Below, piece after piece: positions 25,705-37,649 of a DNA stretch of 64,000 nucleotides (the first letter of the stretch is position 1; each line of letters begins with the position of its first letter). The stretch lies in NCBI GenBank assembly GCA_050998805.1, contig JBPCPV010000041.1, forward strand, positions 1-64,000, written 5' to 3'. The notes under the pieces are model-generated. The model saw nothing but the letters and a program-made list of their open reading frames with translations. It had not been told where the DNA came from and searched no databases. Origin of the DNA: JAICKM01 sp050998805 (GTDB taxonomy: Bacteria > Chloroflexota > Chloroflexia > QHBQ01 > JAICKM01). Both the position numbers and the translations under genes were made by a program.

Positions 25705-27094
25705 CTTCTTCGGGCACGGCACCCTCTTTTTCGAGGGTCTCTGCCTGTTCGAGCGGGTAGGTTGCGACCACCCGCGTGGCCGTCTGAACCTGCAAGCCGG
25801 CGTCGGTCAGCCGCAACCGCACCGTTTCGCCGACAAGATCTTCGGGCAAGGGGCCGAAAGCCTTGTTCTGATAGACAACCGTATTGTTCGCGCGGACTTT
25901 GCGCCGGTCGTCGGCCCGCGCCGGTTCTGCTGCCAGCACCGCGAAGTCAGGCAGTTCGGTGGGGCCGCCTGCGGTCTCGGCGCGCAGAGCCTCGACAGCA
26001 CGCCTCGCCAGGTCTTCCTCCGGCGCATTGACTGTGGAGGTGGCGCTCTTGATGTCTATGCGCCAGCCGGTCAGCTTCGCGGCGAGGCGCGCGTTCTGGC
26101 CCTCTTTGCCGATAGCCAGCGAAAGCTGGCGCTCAGGCACAAGCACCTGTGCGGTCTTTTCGTTCTCGAGGAGATCCACGCTGACGACTTGTGCGGGGCT
26201 GAGCGCGTTGGCTATGAATACCGCCACGTCGGGGTGCCAAGCCACGATGTCTATCTTTTCGCCGTCCAGCTCGTTGACGATGTTCTGGATACGGATGCCG
26301 CGCATACCGACGCAAGCGCCCACCGGGTCCAGCCCTTCTTGACGGGCGGAGACGGCGACCTTCGAGCGCATCCCCGACTCGCGGGCGATAGCCTTGATCT
26401 CGACGGTGCCGTTGTGTATCTCGGGCACCTCAAGCTCGAGGAGGCGGCGCAGCATATTCTTGTGCCCACGTGAGACTACGAGTTGGGGTCCACGTTGGTT
26501 GCGCTGGACTTCGAGTAAGAGCACGCGCATCGTCTGGCCCAGGTGGTACTTCTCGGTACGCACCTGCTCACCGGGAGGCAGCACGGCCTCGGCCTTGCCT
26601 ATCTCGACGATGATCGCCCCCGGCTGGTCGGGTCGGGCTGGGTCGAAGGAGCGCGGGTCCATCCGCTGCACGCGGACGTTCACCACATCGCCCACACGAT
26701 CTATGTACTCAGTATAAAAACGGTCGCGCTCGGCCTCGCGGATGCGCTGCATCACGACCTGCTTGGCGGTCTGCGCGGCGATGCGCCCGAAGTTGCCGGG
26801 GGTACTCTCGACCTGCACGATCTCGCCGACCACGACGCCGGGCTGCATCTTTTGCGCGTCAGTGAGCGCGATCTCAACCCGCCTGTCTTGGACATCCTCG
26901 ACGACGGTTTTCTCCGCGAAGACCTGCGCTTGGCCGGTGGCCGGATCTATCTGCACACTCACCGGAGCCTCGCTGCCGGTCATGCGACGGTACGCCGAAA
27001 TCAGCGCGGCTTCGACGCTCTCAAGTATGACGGATCTGTCGAGGGACCGTTCGCTGGCGATCTGTGCGATGGCCGCGTAGAACTCTCCCTTCAT
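25694..27094 (-). CDS. nusA: Transcription termination/antitermination factor NusA
   Basis: 466 residues. It binds RNA polymerase and nascent RNA. Order: N-terminal polymerase-binding domain (MKGEFYAAIAQIASERSL..., 1-125), S1 domain (about 130-200), then KH1 and KH2 with SKVAVSARQEGLDPVGACVG and LSLAIGKEGQNARLAAKLTG. An acidic tail ends VPEEDEE. AGGAGG lies 8 nt before the ATG. It is the first gene of the operon here; rimP, often its upstream partner, is absent. A terminator-like hairpin in its leader suggests autoregulation. Confidence 0.95.
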   Translation of the reverse strand: MKGEFYAAIAQIASERSLDRSVILESVEAALISAYRRMTGSEAPVSVQIDPATGQAQVFAEKTVVEDVQDRRVEIALTDAQKMQPGVVVGEIVQVESTPGNFGRIAAQTAKQVVMQRIREAERDRFYTEYIDRVGDVVNVRVQRMDPRSFDPARPDQPGAIIVEIGKAEAVLPPGEQVRTEKYHLGQTMRVLLLEVQRNQRGPQLVVSRGHKNMLRRLLELEVPEIHNGTVEIKAIARESGMRSKVAVSARQEGLDPVGACVGMRGIRIQNIVNELDGEKIDIVAWHPDVAVFIANALSPAQVVSVDLLENEKTAQVLVPERQLSLAIGKEGQNARLAAKLTGWRIDIKSATSTVNAPEEDLARRAVEALRAETAGGPTELPDFAVLAAEPARADDRRKVRANNTVVYQNKAFGPLPEDLVGETVRLRLTDAGLQVQTATRVVATYPLEQAETLEKEGAVPEEDEE

Positions 27095-27154
27095 CGTATA
27101 GTCCTCCTATCTAATCCCGCCCCGCCTGCTGCCGGCGGATCGCCCAACAACAGA

Positions 27155-27177
27155 AAAAGTGGGGGTCACCCACTTTT
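27155..27177 (-). terminator. Hairpin in the nusA leader, possible attenuator
   Basis: AAAAGTGGG, loop TGACC, CCCACTTTT, followed on the minus strand by TTCTG. It starts about 18 nt after the predicted transcription start and ends about 60 nt before nusA, so it could terminate most nusA-operon transcripts. Confidence 0.7.
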
Positions 27178-27201
27178 CCGAGGCGGTGTTTGTCTGTGCT
27201 A

Positions 27202-27230
27202 ATTATATCACTCTGGGGTCATTTTGGCAA
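27202..27230 (-). promoter_or_regulatory. nusA operon promoter
   Basis: Minus strand TTGCCA (27230-27225), 17-nt spacer, TATAAT (27207-27202). The start is predicted near 27195, giving a leader of about 100 nt. Confidence 0.8.
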
Positions 27231-27310
27231 GGTGCCGGTCGGACACTCGATGTCCTGTCCTATACCAACCGAACTCTTACTCCGCCGGATAATCACCAGG
27301 CCGGGACGGC

Positions 27311-27339
27311 TTGACGATGGCTGCCGCAACGCCTATACT
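27311..27339 (+). promoter_or_regulatory. Promoter of the duplicated-module lipoprotein
   Basis: TTGACG (27311-27316), 17-nt spacer, TATACT (27334-27339). AGGAGG lies between the predicted start (about 27346) and the ATG at 27373. Confidence 0.8.
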
Positions 27340-27372
27340 TGCGCCAAGACGTTTTCGCAAGGAGGACACCCA

Positions 27373-28824
27373 ATGCGAACATTGAAGTATAGACTGGCCG
27401 GAGCCATGCTCCCTATCGCTCTGCTCCTCCTCACCTCATGCGGCGGCGCTACCGAACCCCCAACCGGCACACCTCTGTCTACCGCCACAGCCCAACCCGC
27501 TCAGTTCACCCGCACCCAACCCGCGCCGGCCCTAACCAAACCCACAGACAACTCATCTCTCCCAACCCCCAATCGGCAACCCGCAATCCGCAATCCGCAA
27601 TCGACCGCCGAGCCGGACGACTGCCTCCGCTCGGTCGGGTCGGTCTACCAGTGGTACACCTGGGTTTCCGCGGGCACCCCGGACGCGGTGGCGAATATCA
27701 CGAAGGGCCTGCGGAGCAAATGCGCGGACGACCGGCGGCTTGCGATATGGGCGCTCGGCTCAGTCCACAGAGCCGACAGCATCCCGGCGATACGCGACTA
27801 CATCGCAGCCTATCCGCATGGCGACCTCTGGCACGATACGGTAGACTTGACCGACCTCGCGCGCGACGCCGAGGCGTACATCGCTGCGCCGGAGGACGGC
27901 AGCCGTACCTACGCGGTGGACGACCTCGCGCTTTTCCGTGAGATCCCTAAGTTCACCGAGGAGAATATGCCCTTCCCCGGCCCCGCCGCCCACGTCAAGG
28001 CGGGCACTCCGCTTGTTCTGCTCGGCGAGATCCGCACCGGCCAGACCCGCCCCGACCACGGCGGCGAAACCCCGCTGGTCATGGAGCGCGTGCAGATCCC
28101 CAACGACCCGCAGACGTACTACGTAGACATCAGCCCCTACGTAGCCATGTCCCCGGCCTACTTCGGCCGCCCCCACCCCAGCACAACCCAAACGCCCGCA
28201 CCACGGGCGGTTAATCCGCAATCCGCAATCCCGACGGCGACCGACGAACCGGACGCCTGCCAGGACATTGTGGGGAACGTTTACCGGTGGCGCGGCATGA
28301 TCGACAACTACAGTCACAGCGACGCCCAAAAGGTGACGCCGAACTTGCAGTCACCTTGCGTTGAGAGCCGTTGGCTCGCGGTCTGGGTGCTGGGGTCGGT
28401 GCGCGACCGGGCGGCGCTGCCCTCGCTCGAAGCCTACATCGCGGCCCACCCGAACGGCGATTGGCTGCACGACGACTTCGACGTGACGGCTGTGGCCCGC
28501 GCTGCGGTCGCCTACATCAACGCGCCCGCCGACCCCCCCCGGAACTACGCGACCGAGAACCTGCCGCTCTACAATGCCGTGATCCACTACACCGATGGCG
28601 TACACCCGCCCGACCCAGTGAAGGTAGTCCCTGCGGGCACGCCGTTGACGCTGATGGACGGCCCGCCGAGCACGCAGAGCATCAGCGACCACGGCGGGCT
28701 GACCCCGATAGTCTTCCGACGCGTGCAGGTGCCCGGCGACCAAGCGATCTACTACCTCGACGTGAGCAACTACGTCGGAGTGGGGCCGGAGATGTTCCGC
28801 GTACCCCAGCCTCCCACGCCGTGA
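27373..28824 (+). CDS. Lipoprotein with two copies of a HEAT-like plus beta module
   Basis: 483 residues. Signal peptide with lipobox LLTSC, then a Thr/Pro-rich tether. The mature part is an internal duplication of about 180 residues (from about 81 and from about 291). Each copy starts with a Cys pair (DDCLRSVGSVYQW / DACQDIVGNVYRW). It continues LAIWALGSV or LAVWVLGSV, an IAAYPHGDLWHD / IAAHPNGDWLHD helix-turn and AYI, and ends in a beta section closing with YYVDISPYV or YYLDVSNYV. Each copy is directly preceded by a peptide encoded by GCAATCC heptads (AIRNPQST, NPQSAIP). No known domain is recognised. An extracellular binding role is likely; partner unknown. Confidence 0.75.
   Translation: MRTLKYRLAGAMLPIALLLLTSCGGATEPPTGTPLSTATAQPAQFTRTQPAPALTKPTDNSSLPTPNRQPAIRNPQSTAEPDDCLRSVGSVYQWYTWVSAGTPDAVANITKGLRSKCADDRRLAIWALGSVHRADSIPAIRDYIAAYPHGDLWHDTVDLTDLARDAEAYIAAPEDGSRTYAVDDLALFREIPKFTEENMPFPGPAAHVKAGTPLVLLGEIRTGQTRPDHGGETPLVMERVQIPNDPQTYYVDISPYVAMSPAYFGRPHPSTTQTPAPRAVNPQSAIPTATDEPDACQDIVGNVYRWRGMIDNYSHSDAQKVTPNLQSPCVESRWLAVWVLGSVRDRAALPSLEAYIAAHPNGDWLHDDFDVTAVARAAVAYINAPADPPRNYATENLPLYNAVIHYTDGVHPPDPVKVVPAGTPLTLMDGPPSTQSISDHGGLTPIVFRRVQVPGDQAIYYLDVSNYVGVGPEMFRVPQPPTP
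27571..27603 (+). repeat. GCAATCC heptad tract before first module of the lipoprotein
   Basis: Units GCAACCC, GCAATCC, GCAATCC and GCAATCG, translated in frame just before module 1. Confidence 0.85.
28211..28232 (+). repeat. GCAATCC heptad tract before second module of the lipoprotein
   Basis: Three units (TTAATCC, GCAATCC, GCAATCC) directly before module 2, in frame. Confidence 0.75.
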
Positions 28825-28888
28825 GCGGCGAGTTGCTGATCACGGCCGCGCCGCAGCTCTGGAAAGAGAAAGTGGGAACGTTCTTGCG

Positions 28889-30397
28889 CTAGGGAGGCGG
28901 CTCCGCGAATCTCCGCACTCGCTCTACCGCCCGCTGCCAGCCCGCATGCAGCCGCTCGCGCGTCTCTGCGGCCATCTCCGGCTCGAAACGGCGGTCTGGA
29001 GTCCAGATCCGCTCGATCTCGTCCTGTCCCGACCAGTAGCCGACCGCGAGACCTGCGAGGAAGGCTGCTCCCAGCGCGGTCGTCTCGGTGACTACGGGGC
29101 GCAGCACCGGCACGCCAAGTATGTCGGCCTGGAACTGCATCAAGAAGTTGTTGGCTACCATTCCGCCGTCCACCCGCAACTCTGTGGGCTGCACGCCGCT
29201 GTCGGAGACCGTCGCGTCGAGGAGGTCGCGGGACTGGTAGGCGACCGCTTCGAGGGTGGCGCGAACTATCTCGGCGCGCCCGCTTCCCCGCGTGAGGCCG
29301 AGGATCGCGCCGCGGGCGTAGGCGTCCCAGTACGGCGCGCCTAGCCCGGCGAACGCAGGCACGACGTAGACGCCTCCGCTGTCATGGATCGAGGTTGCCA
29401 ACGCCTCAGTTTCGGCGGCGCTGCGGATGATGCCGAGGCTGTCGCGGAGGTACTGCACGGCCGAACCTGCGCTGAAGACCGAACCTTCGAGGCAGTAGAC
29501 CACATGGCCGCCCACATCCCAGCCGACGGTCGTCAGCAGGTTGTGCCGGCTCGGTACAGGGATTCCGCCGGTGTTCATTAACATGAAGCAGCCGGTGCCG
29601 TAGGTATTCTTCACCATGCTGGGCCGGTAACATGCCTGCCCGAATGTCGCGGCCTGCTGATCGCCGGCCGCTCCGGCGATCAGGATCGGTGAGCCGAAGA
29701 CGGCGGCGTCCGTCGCGCCGTAGACCTCGCTGCTCGGTCTCACCTCCGGCAGCACGCCCCGCGGGATATGGAGTTCGGCCAGTAATTCGTCGTCCCAATC
29801 GAGCGTATGGATGTTGAACAGCATCGTCCGGCTTGCGTTCGAGCAGTCAGTCACATGCACGCGCCCGCCGGTCAGCCGCCAGATGAGGAAGCTGTCTACG
29901 GTGCCGAAGGCGAGTTCGCCGCGCTCGGCCCGCGCCCGCGCCCCAGGCACGTTGTCGAGCAGCCATTGCAGCTTCGTCGCGGAAAAGTAGGCGTCCACCA
30001 CCAGGCCGGTCTTCGCGCGGATCGTCTCCTGTAGGCCGTTCCGTTTGAGCGCATCGCAGATCCCCGCCGTCCTGCGGTCCTGCCAGACGATGGCATTGTG
30101 GATCGGCGCACCGGTCGCCCGGTTCCAGAGGATCGTGGTCTCCCGTTGGTTGGCGATGCCGATGGCCGCGACATTCGCCGTACCCAGGCCCCGCTCCGCG
30201 AGCACCGCCCGCGCAACGGCGATCTGCCCCCGCCAGATCGTCTCGGGGTCATGCTCCACCCAGCCCGGCTGCGGGAAAATCTGCTCGAACTCCTGCGCCC
30301 GCGCGGCCACAGGACGGCCCAAGCGGTCGAACAAGATCGCCCGCGAACTGGTGGTGCCCTGGTCGAGCGCCAGGATGTAGTGTTGTTGGTCCGGCAT
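28889..30397 (-). CDS. glpK: Glycerol kinase
   Basis: 502 residues, FGGY family. It phosphorylates glycerol to glycerol-3-phosphate. N-terminal ATP loop DQGTTSSR (12-19), substrate loop PGWVEHDPETIW (about 44-55), and late GGMVANNFLMQFQADIL as the family signature region. Follows glpD on the minus strand after 62 nt of TTAGTGG heptads that reach the ATG and leave no Shine-Dalgarno. With glpD it feeds glycerol to dihydroxyacetone phosphate; glycerol-3-phosphate is also the substrate of plsY in this window. Confidence 0.95.
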   Translation of the reverse strand: MPDQQHYILALDQGTTSSRAILFDRLGRPVAARAQEFEQIFPQPGWVEHDPETIWRGQIAVARAVLAERGLGTANVAAIGIANQRETTILWNRATGAPIHNAIVWQDRRTAGICDALKRNGLQETIRAKTGLVVDAYFSATKLQWLLDNVPGARARAERGELAFGTVDSFLIWRLTGGRVHVTDCSNASRTMLFNIHTLDWDDELLAELHIPRGVLPEVRPSSEVYGATDAAVFGSPILIAGAAGDQQAATFGQACYRPSMVKNTYGTGCFMLMNTGGIPVPSRHNLLTTVGWDVGGHVVYCLEGSVFSAGSAVQYLRDSLGIIRSAAETEALATSIHDSGGVYVVPAFAGLGAPYWDAYARGAILGLTRGSGRAEIVRATLEAVAYQSRDLLDATVSDSGVQPTELRVDGGMVANNFLMQFQADILGVPVLRPVVTETTALGAAFLAGLAVGYWSGQDEIERIWTPDRRFEPEMAAETRERLHAGWQRAVERVRRFAEPPP

Positions 30398-30456
30398 GAG
30401 TGGTTAGTGGTTGGTGGTTAGTGGTTAGTGGTTGGTTGTTGGTGGTCGGTTGTCGG
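30398..30456. repeat. TTAGTGG-type heptad tract between glpD and glpK
   Basis: About eight units of TGGTTAGTGG/TTGGTGG type fill the gap between the two genes. Confidence 0.9.
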
Positions 30457-30459
30457 GCG

Positions 30460-32184
<1,725 letters not shown>

Positions 32185-32188
32185 CGGC

Positions 32189-33451
32189 TCACCCGGAGAA
32201 CGGCAAGGTCGCCAGCATCAGCCCCACCGCCAGTGTGATGCCGACCACCGCGACCATCGCGACGGCGTTGTAGAGGCGGCCGTTGGTGTAGCGGCCCATG
32301 ATCTGTTTGTCGTTGATGAGGCGCATGATGAAGAAGAGTTCCACCGGCAGCAGCACGCCGTCTATCACCTGCACGACCAGGATCAGCGTCACAATCGGCA
32401 GGTTGGGAAGCATCGCCACAACCGCGCCGAGGGCGACCAGGAAGGTGAAGAGGCCGACGAAGACCGGCGCATCGCGGAAGCTGAACGAGACGCCCCTCTC
32501 GAAGCCGATCGACTCTGTGACGGCGTAGGAAGTGGAGAGGGGCAGGACCGCCGCCGCGAGCATGGAGGCCCCAAAGAGGCCGACCGCGAAGAGATACTTC
32601 GCGTAATCTCCGGCGACCGGCACGAGGGCCTGGGCTGCGTCGCTCGCCGTGGTGATCGTCGTGGGGCCTTTGACCGCGAAGACCGCCGCCCCGGTGGCGA
32701 TGATGATCGCCGACGAGACCAGGCTCGAGAGCAGGACACCGGCCAGCACCTCGAACCGCTCGAACCTGTAATCGCTCGGCGTGACGCCTTTCTCTACGAC
32801 GCTCGACTGGGTGTATAGCTGGATGTAGGGGGTGATCGTCGTGCCGATCAGCGCGACGAAGTTGAACAGGAAGCCGGGGTCGCTGCTGAAGGTCGGTGTG
32901 ACTGTGCTGTGGAGCACTTCGTCCCAATGAGGATGGGCCAGAAAGACGGCGATGAAATAGCTGAAAAAGCCGGCGGTCATCGCGAGGAAGATCTTTTCGA
33001 GCCGCCCATAGCTGCCGAGAGTAACCAGCCGCCAGACCAGGACGGCCATCAGGGGCACGGCGATCCAGCGAGGGATGCCGATGATCTCAGAGGCGGCCCC
33101 GATGCCGACGAACTCGGTGATCGTGGTGCCGGTGTTTGCGATGAGCAGGGCGACGGTGGCGAAGGCGGCCCAGCGCACGCCGAACCGCTCGCGTATCAGG
33201 TCGGAAAGCCCCTTGCCTGTGACGGCACCCATCCGGGCGCACATCTCCTGGACCAAGCCCAGCGAGATGATGATCAGCAGCATCGCCCAGAGGAGTTGGT
33301 AGCCGTATTTCGCGCCGACGGTGGCGTAGGTGGTGATGCCGCCGGCGTCGTTGCCTGCGGCTGCGGCGACGAGGCCGGGGCCGAGAGCGGCCAGGTAGAG
33401 CCAGGCCGGATTCGCCCGCAGGCGCGCCCGCCAGCCGCGCGCCTGGGTCAC
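32189..33451 (-). CDS. NRAMP-family divalent metal transporter with non-canonical site, probable Mg2+-type
   Basis: 420 residues, eleven hydrophobic segments. The first segment of classical NRAMP carries DPGN; here it reads GNDAGGITTYATVG (Asp35-Ala-Gly-Gly38), losing Pro and Asn. The sixth segment, usually AxxMPHN, reads GTTITPYIQLY (about 203-213), losing the soft-ligand Met and the His. These changes resemble the NRAMP-related magnesium transporter (NRMT) clade, which takes hydrated Mg2+ rather than Mn2+ or Fe2+. The GTG start overlaps the upstream MgtE-N/CBS gene by 4 nt (GTGA). That neighbour, a Mg2+-sensor module without its usual pore, supports magnesium as substrate. Substrate is inferred, not shown. 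Confidence 0.88.
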   Translation of the reverse strand: MTQARGWRARLRANPAWLYLAALGPGLVAAAAGNDAGGITTYATVGAKYGYQLLWAMLLIIISLGLVQEMCARMGAVTGKGLSDLIRERFGVRWAAFATVALLIANTGTTITEFVGIGAASEIIGIPRWIAVPLMAVLVWRLVTLGSYGRLEKIFLAMTAGFFSYFIAVFLAHPHWDEVLHSTVTPTFSSDPGFLFNFVALIGTTITPYIQLYTQSSVVEKGVTPSDYRFERFEVLAGVLLSSLVSSAIIIATGAAVFAVKGPTTITTASDAAQALVPVAGDYAKYLFAVGLFGASMLAAAVLPLSTSYAVTESIGFERGVSFSFRDAPVFVGLFTFLVALGAVVAMLPNLPIVTLILVVQVIDGVLLPVELFFIMRLINDKQIMGRYTNGRLYNAVAMVAVVGITLAVGLMLATLPFSG

Positions 33452-34791
33452 GGGTTGAAGATCCGGTTGACTTTGCGCTGCCAGCCGCTCGGCAGGAGCA
33501 CCTCGATGGCGTCGTCCACGGTGACGATGCCGAGGATAAGGCCGTCATCGTCGAGCACGGGAAGCGCGAGGAGGTTGAACTCGGCCATCGTGCGGGCCAC
33601 GTCGCGGGGGTTGTCGTCTGGGTGGGCGCTCTCGAAGTCTACGCGCATGATGTCCTCCAACTTGTCGCCGGGGTCGGCGATCAGCAGCTTCCGCAGGGTG
33701 ACGATGCCGATCAAGTGGTCGGCTTCGGGGTTGTCGGTGATGTAGAGGTAGTAGATCAGGTCGGGCTTTTCGAGTTCGGTCCTCAGCGCCTCAATCGCTC
33801 TGGCGACGGTCCAGATGCGCGGGCAGGTAATGAAGGACGTGGTCATCATCCCGCCGGCACTGTCCTCGTCGTAGCGCAGCAGGTCACGCACGTCCTCGGC
33901 GGCCTCCGGCTCCATTTCGCGCAGCAGCCCGGCGGCTCGGCCGGCAGGCAGGTCGCCGAGCAGGTCGCTGGCGTCGTCCGGCCCCATCTCCTCGATGATG
34001 TCTGCGGCGCGCTCGTCGGGAAGCTGCTCCATGATGTCGGTCGCACGCTCGGGGTCAACCTCCTCGAGCACGTCGGCGGCAGTCTCGTCATCGAGACCGG
34101 AGATCAGATCAGCTGCCTCGTGGTAGCTGAGGGCGTCCGTCAGGCGGGCGATGTCGGCGGGGTGGAGGGCGCTAAGAGCGTCACGACGCCCGGTGCGCTG
34201 TGGGCCGGTTAGGGCGACATCGGGCCAGGGGATCACGCTCGGCGCGAGCCGCTTGCCCCAGCCCCGCATCAGCGCAGCCACGCCGCCGAGCATGTTGAGC
34301 CGCCGCAGCAACCCCGCCCAGCCCACATCCACACCGAGCAGCAAAAGCTCCTCGAAAGGATAGGTTCGGGTGTCGGCAGGCTCGAGCAGAGCCATCCCGC
34401 CTGCCTCCGCGGGCAAGCCGAGCAGCACATCGTTGACGCGGCGAACACGCGCCGCGCGGCAGTCGATCACTGGGTGATCGGCGAGATCCGCCGCGAGGAA
34501 GAGTTCGCCGGGCCGACGCTCAACCGCCTCCAGGGTGATCCCAGGCGCGGCGAGCTGGGCACCGCCGGGTCCGAGGGTGGCGACCGCCGAGACCGGCACG
34601 AAAAATCCGGTCGCGCTCTTACCGCCGCGCGCGATCAGGCCGTGGAGGCGTGGGTAGCCCTCGTAGCGGACCGTCGCCTCGGCCTCAGCGGCGGGTGGTG
34701 GCAAAGAGACGATGAGATCCTGGATGCGCGCCACGCGGTTGCCGTGCCGGTCGAATACTGGGCGGCCGGCCAGCTGTGAGAGATAGAGCAT
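33448..34791 (-). CDS. Soluble MgtE-N/CBS sensor protein with N-terminal PRC-barrel
   Basis: 447 residues, no transmembrane segment. Residues 1-55 are a PRC-barrel-like strand set (LYLSQLAGRPVFDRHGNRVA), followed by a second similar unit up to about 150. Residues about 205-300 are the MgtE superhelical N domain with repeats of the type LDDETAADVLEEVDPERA and LPDERAADIIEEMGPDDA. Two CBS domains (about 305-447) end with LVLDDDG-like and GIVTVDDAIEVL. In MgtE channels this N-CBS unit senses cytosolic Mg2+ and gates the pore; here the pore is missing and an NRAMP-type transporter is coupled instead. The ATG at 34791 is fixed by a -10 box 6 nt upstream; an ATG at 34806 lies next to that box and is rejected. 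Confidence 0.88.
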   Translation of the reverse strand: MLYLSQLAGRPVFDRHGNRVARIQDLIVSLPPPAAEAEATVRYEGYPRLHGLIARGGKSATGFFVPVSAVATLGPGGAQLAAPGITLEAVERRPGELFLAADLADHPVIDCRAARVRRVNDVLLGLPAEAGGMALLEPADTRTYPFEELLLLGVDVGWAGLLRRLNMLGGVAALMRGWGKRLAPSVIPWPDVALTGPQRTGRRDALSALHPADIARLTDALSYHEAADLISGLDDETAADVLEEVDPERATDIMEQLPDERAADIIEEMGPDDASDLLGDLPAGRAAGLLREMEPEAAEDVRDLLRYDEDSAGGMMTTSFITCPRIWTVARAIEALRTELEKPDLIYYLYITDNPEADHLIGIVTLRKLLIADPGDKLEDIMRVDFESAHPDDNPRDVARTMAEFNLLALPVLDDDGLILGIVTVDDAIEVLLPSGWQRKVNRIFNP

Positions 34792-34797
34792 GGCGAC

Positions 34798-34827
34798 ATT
34801 ATACATCAGCGTCTTATCACCTTTCTA
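34798..34827 (-). promoter_or_regulatory. Promoter of the MgtE-N/CBS-NRAMP-glpD-glpK unit (leaderless)
   Basis: Minus strand TAGAAA (34827-34822), 18-nt spacer, TATAAT (34803-34798), then 6 nt to the ATG at 34791. Confidence 0.65.
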
Positions 34828-35149
34828 GGATAGTGCTGGGTAGTTGGCGGTATGATCAGGGGCGCATCGGTCTTTCGACGGATTTTTTGCGGTTTTGAGT
34901 GCTGAGTTGTCGGTACATGGCGATCGGCTCCTTTCTTCGTGCGTAAATCTCGCGCTATTTTTACCCCCTCACTTTATATATCCATTTGGGAGGCGATTTA
35001 CTGCCATATTTGGGGGCAAAACGGGGCTGTTGGGGCAAAGATACTCCGAAAGACGGAGGGCGGGGCCAAGACGGCGAGCCGGACATGATTACACTAGTGA
35101 GGTAGGGCGGGTGTGCCCGAAGATTCGTTGCGGCGGCGTTATGTCGGCA
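34828..35149. other. AT-richer intergenic stretch
   Basis: About 320 nt without a recognisable gene. It includes TTTTGAG/TGCTGAG heptad-like sequence (about 34888-34910), an AT-rich section (34950-35000, GC well below the neighbours) and a small CTCCG-AAAGA-CGGAG hairpin at 35044-35058 that could end the deoA-side transcript. A 92-codon plus-strand frame here shows no domain or ribosome site. Confidence 0.5.
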
Positions 35150-36437
<1,288 letters not shown>

Positions 36438-36451
<14 letters not shown>

Positions 36452-37649
36452 GGGGCCTCCTGCCGAGCAGCGTGGTCAGTTCCGTGACTTCACCGTTGCG
36501 GAGGTAGACACGGGGCAGGCGCTTTGCGAGGTGGGAGAGTAGTTCGTATGAGATGGTGCCGGCGAGTTCGGCGAGTTCGGCGAAGCCTATCTCCTCCCCT
36601 CCCTGACGGCCGGCGATCACCACCTCGTCGCCCTCCTGGACGTTGGGAACGTCGGTGACATCAAGCGTAAGCTGGTCCATGCTGATGCGCCCGACCACCG
36701 GGACGCGCCACCCGCCGACCAGCGCCACGCCGCGGTTCGAGAGCAGCCTGTGGTAGCCGTCGGCGTATCCGAGGGGCACGAGAGCGATGGTGCGCGCCGT
36801 GGGTGCGCGGTAAGTCCGCCCGTAGCCGACGCTCTCCCCGGCCTCTATTTGGACAAGGCGGGCTATGCGGGCGCGGACGGTCACAGCCGGCAGCAGGTCG
36901 AGCATGCGGGCGGCGCGGGGCGAGGGGTAGTGGCCGCTGAGGACGATGCCGACGCGCACCATGTCGAGGCGGCTCTCCGGCAGGTCGAGCATCCCGGAGC
37001 TGCTCGCGGCGTGCAGCCGGCGGAAACGTATGCCGGTCTCTTCGAGCCGCCGGTTTGTCTCCAAGAGGCACGCAAGCTGGCGGTGGGCGAAGTCGTCGAG
37101 TGGGTCGTCGGCGTTGGCGAAGTGGGTGTACAGCCCTTCGAGCAGAAGGCCGGGCATCTGGGCCAGCGCCGAGGCCAGATCGATCAACTCGTCCGATCCT
37201 CGGCCAAAGCGGTGCAGGCCGCTGTCGAGCTTAAGGTGTACCGGCGCGCACACCCCGCTCTCCCGCGCAGCTTGGGCAAGAGCACGGCCCACGTCGAGGC
37301 TGTTCACGGTGATGGTCAGGCCGGCAGTGACGGCAGAGTGCATCTCGCAGGGGGTCGCCGGACCGAGCACCAGGATCGGCCCGTCCAGTCCCACCTCGCG
37401 GAGTTGTACGCCCTCGTCCACGCAGGCGACGGCGCAGGCCGATGCGCCCCCGGCGCGCGCCGCCGCAGCGATCTGGGCCGCGCCCAACCCATAGCCGTCG
37501 GCCTTGACCACCGCCATCACGGCGGTGCTCGGCCCGACCAATCGGCGGACGCGGCGGACGTTCTCGGCAACCGCGTCGAGGTCAATTTCGACCCAGACAG
37601 GGCGGCCCCTCCAGGGAACGGATTGCCTCACCTGGCGATCCCGGCTCAA
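36438..37649 (-). CDS. alr: Alanine racemase
   Basis: 403 residues. PLP enzyme making D-alanine for peptidoglycan. Cofactor Lys49 in VMAVVKADGYGLGA, the second catalytic Tyr in SVGYGRTYRAP (about 280), and the closing TISYELLSHLAKRLPRVY are present. The TTG start overlaps the nnrD stop (TTGA). A leading 16 residues rich in Arg precede the usual start. D-alanine synthesis implies a peptidoglycan wall. Confidence 0.93.
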
